Shown here: one piece after another, positions 1 through 12,000 of the stretch
How the letters are laid out: each line of letters starts with the position of its first letter
Numbering within the stretch: position 1 is the first letter of the stretch
Assembly (NCBI GenBank): GCA_021108215.1
Contig: JAIORK010000049.1
Coordinates: forward strand, 62,001 to 126,000
From: a bacterium
GTDB lineage: Bacteria; Oederibacteriota; JAAXVQ01; JAUVAV01
Length of the DNA: 64,000 bases
Direction of reading: 5' to 3'
Notes under the pieces: model-generated
Databases searched by the model: none
What the model was told of the DNA's origin: nothing
The model's input: only the letters and a program-made list of their open reading frames with translations
Translations under genes and position numbers: made by a program

Positions 1-3000
1 GTCAGCGTAAGTGTCATATCCATGGTTCGTTCAAAAGCCAGTTGGATCTGGAGTAAAATGAGATTGCGCAATTGTTGGTTATTGCCTGCGCTTTGCAGTG
101 CATTTTCGGCTGCAGTTTGGACTGCTTGGACGGTTTTGGCATTTCCCAATATGCGGTTAAGCTCAATAATAATTTTCTGTTCATCATGCTTGACGAATTG
201 ATTGTGGGCCAGATCGGACCGTGCTTCCAGTTTTTTAATCCGCTGCGAAATGTTCGTTTGCAGCGTACGGCGTTGTGTATCGAGTCTTTTCTGGAATCCG
301 GTGATTTTCTCCAATAATGCGGAGGATCTTTCAGGCCATGCAGTAAGCATTGCAATAAGTTTTACCAATTGTTCAGCCTGCGGATCTGTTATACGCTCAG
401 CGTCTTTGAGTTGATCTGCCAGAGTCATGAGGAAATTGTCCTTGTTTAACAATTCGGAAAGATTGCCGGAATACATGGCCATGACACGGTTTAAATCGCC
501 GATTAATTCATCGGCAACCAATTCGAATTCTTCTCCGCTCTGCCTAAGTGCTGCATGTTGGCGTACTGAACTGAAACTACCCTCTGCCTGCTGGATTAAA
601 AGCCCAAGATTGTTGAGCAAAACATTTTTTTCATCATCTGTTTTAAATACGGGCTGCTCATTGCGCCAATTGTTGATCAGTAACATGCCGCGCAGATGAC
701 GTTGCGCATCATAAATGGGTATATGCAAGATAGTATCCACCCGGCGTACCGACCCGGGACGTACCAGGGTTAATATCCAAACAGCTGTCGCAGCCAAAAA
801 TCGCGGCATGCCGAGTGCAACTGTTTCGCTGACCGTTCTAAGCCGGGCTGGAAGTGGACGGCTGGAATGCCGGACGATATCCCGCAGCAACTCCCGTTTG
901 TCAACAAAAGGTGCTTTGTGGCGCTGGGCAATATAAAGATAATCAAGCGGTCCGGTTTGCACACTTTGTTCGTAAATTAAATTGTTTTTTTTGTCCTGTT
1001 TGGTTTTTAGTCCCTTGACTTGAAATGTCAGGGCACGATGTTTTTCAGCACCATCTTTTGTGGTCTTCCAATAACGCGCAGCAGAACCGCCATACATCCC
1101 GCTGCGGCGCAGGCTTCTGTACCACTGGGTTCCCCGTTCGTCGGTGCGGGTGGAATAAATATTAAGTCCGGTAAAAGGAGTGTTGTTTTTAATCGCATCA
1201 AAAATAATACTATAAACCTGAAGCGGGTCCTGCGTTCCCAAAAGCCGCCGGGTATAATCAAAAAGCATGTAAACCGCCGGATTGATGCCTTGAAGCTGGC
1301 GGGTACGCTGGTGGTAAGAACTTAGTTCCGCCACAGTTTTAGAGATCAATGTGCTGCCGGCTTCCGTCAATGCATCTCCCTGGATTTCAGTCAACGTGGC
1401 AATGCCGGTTTCAACAGCCTGGTTCACTGCGAGAACTTCAATACTCCGGATGTTTTCAAGCGCATTGTCCGCCAGTTGTCGGATCATTTCAGAGGTTGCT
1501 GAAATTTCGTCAGGCGACAAATTCTGAAGTGTTTCCAACCAGTTCATCGCAGAGGACAGCATGCTATGGACTTCGTTCGTTGTTTGCGCTTGATTAAGCC
1601 GGCGGGAATAATCCGACACCAATGATTCCCGGTTTGTGGTATTCAGCGGAATATCCAAAACCGGAAGTTTGTCCGCCAAAGTGGTTCTGTGAACGAATCT
1701 GACTTCAGATGTCTGGAAAGCTTTCAACCAGCCGGACAGGCGCTTGAAATCGGCAGTGTCCTGAGCACCGCGTGCTTCAAGCGTGTGGAGTAGATCGGAG
1801 AATTCTTGGGAAACCGTGTGGAACAATTCTTTTCCCTGAAATACGATTGCGCTTAGTTCCTGGGAAACCGGGCGTCTTCCCTGGACCTGGGGCCACTCCT
1901 GTGTGAGTGTTTCCAGACGTTCAACCCTCTGATAAGCTTCGGCTGCCTGTTGCGAAACCCTCTGAAGCAGCTCGATTTCTTCGGGCGGCAATTCGCGGTT
2001 AGGCAGTATAAAGATCATGCTCCCGGGTTCGCCGCCCTGCGGCGTGATGGCCAGAGTAATGGAGCGGTTTATCTCCTGCAACCAGGATTTGGGAAACATT
2101 CTGAGCAGCAGTCCGGCTAAAACCGGCGGGATAAAGCGGGCTACAGTATTGTTGTTCATCCAACCGAACAAACGGTACTGCCAGGCGCGCGTGGCATCAA
2201 AAAGCTTGTATTTAAAAATATCTTTAAGAACATAAACGGGATTGACCCTGGGATCTGTATGGCGTTGGTTGATAATTTGGATGGACCGGAAGTTTTCCGG
2301 CGATTGGTCATAGTGCAGTAATAACTGTTGTTTTTCATCACCTGCATCAAACGGTTGTTTTGTCAAGGCACTGGAGAATCCAAATAATCCATAGCGGCCC
2401 GTGCTCACGTACTGCCACTCATTGTTGGAATTCTTTGAGAGGGTATAAAAATTAGCGCGCTCCAGGCCCAGGAGATCTTTTAGTGTTTGCATGACACTTT
2501 CCTGGATTTCCTCACGAGTCTGTGCTTGAGCTAATGTCGAAGTAAGCTTGACAATTGAGTCCCAGCGCCAGGTATCGCCCACCGGTGCGACTTCCCCTTT
2601 GATGATATGCAGCGGGAGTTCCATGGAAAGCGTGAACACATTTTGTCGGTTTTCTGTTTTTTGTGCAACGGATATTGTTCCACTCATGTTTTCAACCATT
2701 TTTTTTGCGTAGGCATACTCCGTGGCAACCGTGCGTGTTGCACGGCGGGAAGCCTGGTAAGGAATCGTCAGGAGTTCGTTGATACGGTCCTCGACAACCG
2801 GGATGCCCCCTTCATCCGTGATGGCGATGGCAAGATTGTCATCTTTACGGAAAAGCGTGATGGTTATTACCTCGGCATTGCTCTCCAGGGCGACATTAAT
2901 AACATTTTGTATCATGGAAGCAAACCGGTCCGGATTGGCAATCAATGTGGCATTTTCTAAAAAGCTTTCAATGCGGACGTTTTGGGCGCGGTCTCCCAGG

Positions 3001-6000
3001 CGCTGGAGCGAGCGCTGGATGGCCCATTTGGCGTCGAGGGGTTGTGTATCACCCAAAGAAAATTCAACCATAGCTGATCCGGCCGCGATCCTTTGGCGCA
3101 TCTCGTCAAGTGAATCCCTGACGACCGAGAAAGAGCGAAGTCCTTTAGTGGAAAAATCATCCAAAGGAAAAATTTTGGCTAGAGAATCGATTTCAGAAAA
3201 AATTGTATTGGATTCTTTATAAAATACGGATAAAGCATTTTCGACAATACTATTTTGTTGTTCCGGGTAAATGGCAGACTGTTTGCCCGCAGCTTGCAGC
3301 ATGTTCGGGAGTTCGGTGTTCAACCAAAGTTCGTAACGGTTCAAAAGGGTGATGATATGTTGGCCGAGCGTAACGTCTTTGTTCGGCATGGGGGTGCTGA
3401 AATAATTCGGTTCCTGGGAGATGAGACGACGAAGAAATCCGCCTAATGCCATAAAATTATTTTTAAAAAAATGATCCATGCTGTTGCGCGTATCTTCAAA
3501 AACATCTAAACGATCCTGGACAAAAACCAAATTTCGCAGCATGCCAATGAGTTCGAAATGCGAGCTTAACATGCCAATATGGTCATTGTTTTTTCTGGCA
3601 TTTGCCGTACGCGCGGCCAAGGTGTCAATCAGTGCCAGAAGACTCGTCCGGGCATCGGCCGTGAGTTCTTCTGTTTCCAAAATTACATTGCGGAAATACG
3701 TTATCAGATAACCGCCCTGCTGCCCGGCTTTTTGGTTGAAGGTGTTATTTCCCAAAGCGCTGTACATGAGTGCGTTTTCCAACAGGTCGGGTTGTGCGGC
3801 AAGTTGGTCAATCTCGAAGAGAATACCTTGCAATGTTCCGGATTTTTCTTTGGAGACAGGAAGTGAGATGGCAGGCTGGTCATTCTCAATTTTCCATTCA
3901 AATCGTCCCATTCTTAAATTCAGCAGGGAACGTATTCCCGTGGGGGTAAGCTGTGCTAGCAATGTTTTTAAAGAATTCCAACTGGCGGCCAGCCCGCGTT
4001 CTTGCGCGGCAGCGATCTCTGTTTGGAGCGTCTTTTCCAGGCCGGCCAAATACCCCATCAGTTCATAATGGATCAGGCGCATGCCGGCACGATCATTGGC
4101 GTCTCTTGCATTTTGTGTTATCGTACTGAGGTTTTCTAAATAAGCGAGCAATATTTGATGGGTTTTGGGATCGGCATCTTCTATTTTTTGGAGATTGCTT
4201 AGCAAATGCCCTAATAAATAGCCGCCCTGGTGCATATCACCTTGATTAAATTCCGGATTACCATAGGCATTGAAAAGTAAAACTTCATCAATCACCGCGC
4301 CGGTTTCGCGGTCGATTTTTTCAAAGTTTTTTATAATACCGCCAATGGTGGGATTGAATCCTTCGCTAATGACTTTTTCTTCCCAACCCATTTTCCAGGT
4401 AAATTTTCCCGTAGGTCTGCGCAGATAGGTAAAAAGATCCCGTTTTTTTAAGGTGCGGCTTAAATTGGCAGCTGCTTTTTGACCTTTCGTATACGACCGG
4501 TCGTTGGTTCTTTGTTGTTCATCAAGTTTTTCAATCATTCCGACCATCTCACCCGCCACCCGGGCAGTACTGATTTTAGGTGCTTCGGCCAATGAACGCC
4601 TAATCATGGCGATACGGCCGGCCGGATCATCCAAAGCAGTCTTGGCTTTGATCAATGCAGCCAGCAGAGCTTGCGGAGAAAAACTGCGACGTCCGCCATC
4701 ACCGTCGTCTATCATGTCATACGGTAAAATGACCGCATTGGCACCTGCCGGGTCTTCGGAAAATTTGGTTCCTTCCGGAAATTGGTTTTTATATTCTTTT
4801 TCTGTTCCAAGGAAGACGCAATTTTCAGGAACCGCGCCGTCAGGTGAGCCAATCACAATGCCGCCGTTGACCATGACTTTCATAAATCCGGTTGCCGAGG
4901 CTTCTCTTCCCTCATTGGCGCCCATGATCGTACCATCCACACCGGCTGCGATCAGCTGCATGTCCACGGTATTAAAATTGGGGTAATAAATCAAACGATC
5001 ACGGTTTTGCGGCACAATCAGGACACGGTCCGCCAATTCAGGATGCTGGTGCATAAGGTCAAGGAATTCCTGTACCAACTGTTGACTGGCATAGTCATCC
5101 TGGTGTACCCGGCCGCCAATTATAATACCTACATCCTGTTTAATAAATTCTTCGCGCATCGTTGGGTCCCGGAGCATTTCCTTTAGTTTGTAAAGCTGCT
5201 TATAATGCACGACCCGGCGCGTCCAATTGATGAATTTTATATTTTCAACTCTGGCCTGCCAATCGGCATCCATGCCGAAGCGCTCGGTGATCATATCAAG
5301 CATGGCTTTGCGTCCCCGCGCTTTTTCTGCAAGAAGTTCCTCATCCGGAATTTCAGCAAGGCGTTTGATCCAGGCCGCCTCTTTGGCCGCTATATCTGTG
5401 ATGTGTGATGTTTGCCGGTTAAAAGCCTGCCACCACGTTTTTATTTTTCCCTGCATCCAATATTTAAGACTAACCCCGTTGGTAATATACTGAATTTTTT
5501 CACTGACCTTTTGATAGGCAGGCATCTTTTTCATGGTATCGCCGTGCATCTTGGCCACGCCGTATAATCCGTGGGCGACTGCGGCAATCATCCCGGTAAT
5601 ATGAACATTATCTGAGGTGTCCGTTACCTGGTTAAGTAGGTTCCGGGAAAATTTATAGACACTTAAAAAATGTTTGTTGGCAATTTTATGCGCATATTCA
5701 AGCGGCGTGTGGTCATTGAGAATTTTGATCGTATTTTGAAAGCGGGGATTTGTTTTAAATTCATCCTCCACCAGCTCGGGCAAAGCGAACGTGCCCGCGC
5801 TCATTTCAGACAAAATAATGGCATCCGGTGTGATGTCAAGCGCCTCCAACAAGGCCAAATAGCCCCGGCCGATTAAATAGCTTTGTTCCAATTCAATCCG
5901 TGACTTGGCGTTGTCCGGATCATGCCGGAAGCGTTCGGCCCCGGCTTTGTCAGCGCTGCCGGCGTACACCGTGTCAAAAATATTAGGTTCCGACTCTGCC

Positions 6001-9000
6001 GGATTGTAATCGTCCAGATAATACATAATACTGCCGGATTCAGGATCAACATCTTCATAGACCGCAACAGTACGCCGGGAACCGTTGAACATGGGAACCT
6101 GAAGGGTCAAATCCTCGCCGGTTTTAGGATTTTTAGTCCGCGGCAAGGTGGAACGGAGCAGATCGCCGCTTTGCACTTTTTCCAGTCCGAAGGTTCCGCC
6201 GCCATCTTCACGCGGTTCGATTTTCTGGAGCCATACGGATTGATAAAGCGGGGTTACGCCAATAGCTTTTTTAATGCCTGAATGTTCAGCCAGATCATCG
6301 ATACGGTCTCGCAACAAGGGGCCGATACCACCGACAGAGACGGACATGGCCAGCACTTGGAGCGCGGTTACCACATTTCCATTTAAGCTGGTGAGTATCT
6401 GATTGAGTTTTTCGCGCATGGGATGGTTGGGATCGACCAGGTTTTTTCTGGCCTGCTTGACAATATTTTCCGTTATACGGCTTTCGACCGTTACTTCGAT
6501 CACTATTTTAGGTTCAGGAGGTATAACCCGGATGGGGCGCACCATACCGGCCGCCAATCCGGAAATCAGTCGGATGAATCCCAAATTCCAAACCACATGC
6601 AGTATATAGGCGGCAGTAAAGCCGATTAATCCGCCAATCACAATGCTGCCACCGGCGCTGCCCAAAAGAATGCCGCCAATTGAGAGACCAAGCATGCCCA
6701 AGGATAAAGCGGTCAATTGAAGTGTATGCCGCCAGGTTCGATTAATTGTAATATGTTTTTTTAAGGACTTACTATACACCACAACTCGGTTGCCGTGCGC
6801 TGCGCTGACGGTGGTTGTAAACAGGAGCGCGGTTGCCATGTAAATGATGCTTTTTAATATTGGGAAGTTGGAAAACATGCTTAAATCCGCAACGCCGAAG
6901 AAAAAAACAGCTATAAATCCCATAAACGGCAGTAACCAGAGATTTTCAATAAAAACAGCTCGCAGTGCCTGCGGCCAGACAATATTTCCGTCATGATTGA
7001 TAACACGATCCTGGAATTCCGGAAAAATACCTCGGGCTCGTGTTTGTTCCTGTTCCGCCACCAGTTGTTCGATTTGGGAGATCTTTGCGGCCAGATTAAG
7101 CGCAGGATGTGAGAATGCAGTAGACCATACCGGACTTTCAGACTTGAGCCGGTTAATTAATTTTAATAAATTGAGAAGGCTTTCCCTTTTGAGTGGTGTG
7201 TCGGCCGGTTGGAATAACTGAGCGAGATCGAGAAGATTGTGTGGAATTGTCGCATCCCCAGGCTGATAATACTTACCCGAAGTTTTGAGGAAATAATTAA
7301 CGCTATGCACAACTTCTTTGCTTAGCAGATAGGTTGTCAGATCACTCACGTCGGTCTCGTAAATCACCATGGCATCTTCTTCGCGCGAAAGAATTTCAAT
7401 CGCACGAATGAGGGTATAGTGGCTCTCGATACCTTGGCGTAAATACGCTTCCCTGCCGGCTGCACTGAAAAGCTCGAGATTGTCGGTATCACCAAAATTT
7501 AAAATTGACTGAAAAAGCACCTGACGAAAATCAGTGTTCCCGATGGTAGGTCTTAAAAGAATTTCCCTTAAATTAAGCGGGCGGCCCAAAAATGCACTAT
7601 ACGCACTTGTCGCGAAAAAAGACCCCAACTGATCATTCGCCTTGGCAAGGATGGCTGTATCCGAGAGTTTGTTCACACTGGCAAAGGCTTCTTGTTTAAG
7701 GGTATTGTCGGGTAGTAAAAAAACAGAGAGCGATTCAAATTCATCTTTGATCTTATTTTGACCGATACGGTTACAAAGAAATGTCATCAAACGGTTATGT
7801 ATCAGATGTTCGATGGGAATTTCCACTGGGATACCGACCGTCTCGAACGCATCATCCATGACACGCTCCCGCAGGTTGGCAACAACCGCGTGTTCATCCA
7901 TGGCTGCTTCTTTATCTTCAATCAGCTGCCGGGTAAGCTTGCCCTCGCGCAGCATGATTCCCATACTAATAATATCTGCCAGATTATCCTGGATGATGTA
8001 ATTTGTTTTTGTCTTTTGTGCAGCGGTTCGAGACATTTTTGCATGCCCAAAGGGGTTGAGGACCAGACGCAAAAGATGGTTGGCGACACCTTTAATATCA
8101 CCTACGTCTGCAAGATATCCCGTAACGCCATCCTCAATCTGCGCCGGAATCCCCCCGGCCCGGTAGGCGACTTCCGGGACACCTTTTTGGAGGGCCTCGG
8201 TCACTTTGAATTCAAATCCTTCTTTGTGCGATAGTTGCAATGCAATGAAACTGGAACGCAAGACAGCATTAAGCATTTGGTCATTATGCGGTGCGATGAC
8301 GACCTTGATGTCATTCGCAATGCCACGGAATTCAGGCTTTGATTTACTCTGCATGGCGCGATTAAACAGTGACTTTGCCTCCGGATCATCGTCTGCGACA
8401 TTTCCCAGAATGACGAGCTGCGGTTGGAGGCGATTCATCAGACGTGTTGTCTGGTAGTGGAGATAGTTCCCCCCCGGGAACCGTATCCAGGTCAATACCT
8501 TAAGACCGCGTGCAAAGAAGGCAACCACGCCATGCAGCCGATTGAGGCGTTTACGGAGCAGTCTAAAAGATTCAAGAACATCATCAATGCCCTTGGAAGG
8601 GTCGAAACGGGCAATTTGGGTTATCAACGGCCGGTTGGCATCAACTTCTGTATTGCCGCTTTTAATCGCGAGTTCATTGAAGAGCCGCATGTAATAACTG
8701 GTTTGCTGAGCACCCAAAGGTTTGTTCATGCCGTCAAACGGCACCATGGCGGGATACATTTGCAGAATTTTATTATCCGCATCAAACCCGGCCGGAACAA
8801 ACGCCTTCTCGTGAAACAAAAAGAGGTCCGCGTCCTTGATTTGGTCCTGGAGATATTTCCAGGTTTTATTGGCAGCGGTTCCCGCTTGGTTAATCCGGTC
8901 CGTATCAAACTGAGTATGACAACGCCAGATAATTAAAGCATCGGGATTGATTCGTTTGATATGTTTGATCAATCCTGCGGGTTGCGGATCATCAATCACA

Positions 9001-12000
9001 AAGACATTTCCCCATTTTAAATGCGGGGCAAACTGCTTGGCATGTGCGGCACTCCAGCCCTGATGGAATGCCATCTCTTCACTGTTCAGGGGTTTTTCGT
9101 GCCCCAATTGGAGAACATTATGAAATTTAAGCTTGGTGATGTCAAAGATTCCCTTGAATTTACCTTGGGAAATAGTGTCGGTCATGACCAACCAACGCAT
9201 GGGTAATTTAAGCATCTTCGCCCAACGAATACCGCCATGCCGCATAATGGAGACTCCCCCGCCTTTGGGCGTGGAGTTGATGAAAACCGTCCTAAGATCA
9301 TTACGACGCGCAGCCTCTGCCAGGGACTGGTGACGTGCCAACTGCACGGGACCCAACAGATCGCGGAAGTGACCCAGGCTCCCCAGGGTATTGACATGTG
9401 CCAGTCCGGTCGCATCAATCAAAATTTCCTGGGCAGTGGCCTCGAATGCCTGCATGGCTGCCTGACTGGCGTCTACTGCAGTGTGCGCCTTTTGGAAAAA
9501 TTTTCCTGGAACACGCCGGGGTGAAAACGCCACTGTGTCCAACTCATCCCACAAATGTTCTTGTAAGGCGGCAAACGAATTTTCAGGCCATCCGATGAAC
9601 CCTACAGTATCAATACGCGCATCAAGATTGCGAATGACATAATCCAGCTCGTCAATAACCGTCTGATCGGCGTCATGGGAAATCGTAAATGAATTTTGGT
9701 AGATGATTTTGCGGGTTACCGTATTTTCAACATAAACAGTTATTTGGTTGCCTTTACGAACAATGCCGGCAGAAATTTTTGCGTTGGCAAGTCCATGAGA
9801 GAGTTGGGTTACCTGAGGACGTTGAAGGTTTGTCGCGGCTTTTTGGATATCCGCCATGGCAATCGTCTGATTTTGGGTAAGTTCCTTGAATGTCCAGTTA
9901 TCATCCGCCGCAGTCCAGGTATCGGAAATGTTTTCAAAAGGCGAAAAACGGGCGGTCAAAGGAAAAAGCCCGGGGAAACGCCGCTGTAAAAAGCGCGGGA
10001 TGAATCTGGATGGACGAATCATAATTTGGGCGGGTGAAGGATTGCCGTGTACACTGCCCTGACGGTGCATCGCATCCAATTGAGCTTGCAGCTGCCGGAT
10101 AACCGCAGCGTATTCCGCCGTGGAAAGCGAATTGTTTGCCAGCATTTCACTCAGCGGCTGCCAACGGACGCGGGAATTGAAAAAGCGGGTTGTGAACTCG
10201 AGACGGGTTAATTCCATGGAAAGCGACCGTTGGATTTTTTTCAGAAATTCGTTTGCCGGCATGCCTTTGTTTATAATTACCCGGTCAGCTGTGAGGGTGA
10301 CGGGATTATCAACAATCATGCGGTCTTTATCAGTCACAAATCCGCGCATTTTTATGCCTTGCGCATTGATTAAAGCATAGGACCCCTCGCCGCCAAAGTT
10401 GGCGGACATGCCTTTGTCAATGAAAAATTTTGCGTAACTTCCCTCCTGATTCATAAACGGCAATTCCAGTTTTGGCAAAGTGTTGTGTCCGGTAAACCAG
10501 TTGAAAACGCGGATGCCGGACTGGATTACGGCAATGCCGATGTCGTGAATAATCCCGTTGATTTGATCGGGTTTGATCTGTGTGGTTTTGTCCGCATACC
10601 AGGCATTGATGATGGCAAAGGCATCCTGCATGCGGTGCCGCTGACCTCGTGATTTTTTTACCGCATTTGTCATTTTTTCCAGTGCAATAAAAATATCGCG
10701 GCCGGTGTATTCTACCCCGCGGTAGGTTAGCTGGATGCTTCCGTCCGGTTGGATCGGAAACATGCCGTGCGAGACCAGATCACCGTAAGGATCAAACGTG
10801 AAGAGATTGAAGTTTTCCAGAAAAAAATTGGCCATTTCCTGCAAAACATCACTCTGGGGATAATTGGCTTGGGTGATTTTCCGGCTATTGATTTTCAGAT
10901 GCATTTCATTTAATTCTTTTATAACCGCCTCGCCCCACCCTTTGTGGCTTGACCAGTCTTTGCACCACCATTCCATGCTCAAATACGCCTGGGTATTGAT
11001 TCCCTGAAAAACCCGGAACCACCACTTACCCTGGTCCATGGCCTGTTTCAGGTGCTTCTCATTGGCCAAATGGATTTCGCGTGCCAGACGAACGGCGTCA
11101 TCCCATTGCTTGAGCTCGGCCAAGGTGGCGCCGTCCGCTTTTCGTTGCGATTTGCCTTGGTCCAATTCCCTGACAATGCGCGCCCACCAAGCCACCGAAG
11201 TTTTACCAATGCCGTTTAGACCCACCGCCGGTTTGGGAACTTTAATCCGGGCAAAATGACCTGCAAATTCTTCCCAGGTATCCATCTGTTGCTTGGTCCA
11301 TTGACCTCTGAATTTATTCATTTGTACGACAAAATTTTCGCGCGCGGCTTTGGCCTTGATTCCGAGGCGGTTTTTTTCAAATTTAGTTTGTACTGTGTTG
11401 TATTCAGCCAGCTTTGCGGTCCACCAATTAAAACTATTAACTTTATCCGGTTCGGTTTTCCGGTGTTGTTCAACTAATTTTTCAGCAAGCTTATCGCCGT
11501 GATGATTAAAACCCTTGTACCACGGGAGATGCAGCCCCAACAAATTGCCGGCTGCCCAGAGGTCATGATTTCCAATAATATAAACAACGCGGTCCGGTGC
11601 GATTTCGCACAATTCCTTAACCATGCGAAAGGCCTTGACACCATCCGCGCCCCGGTCCAACAGATCGCCGTTGATCACGATGGATCCGGGCATATCCTTG
11701 AGCGAACGCCCCTGTTCATTCATCTGTTCCTCAATGGAACGCAGGGGGTCGAGCTGTCCTTTGAATCCGGCTACCTGTTGCAAGGCATCGGAAAGTAAGG
11801 TGGTAAACCGGGTTATGTCGGCGTGCAAATCGGAAATAACGGCGATGCCCGGCAATTTTCCACTGCCGGGATTTTTTATTTCTTTATCAATTTCGCGCAA
11901 TAAAAGACGAATTTGACGTTTGCGTTCCTGTGGGTCCGCTTTGGCTCTATACCCGATGCGCTCCGAAATTCTTTCCCGGCGCGCCGCCGGCAGGTAATAG

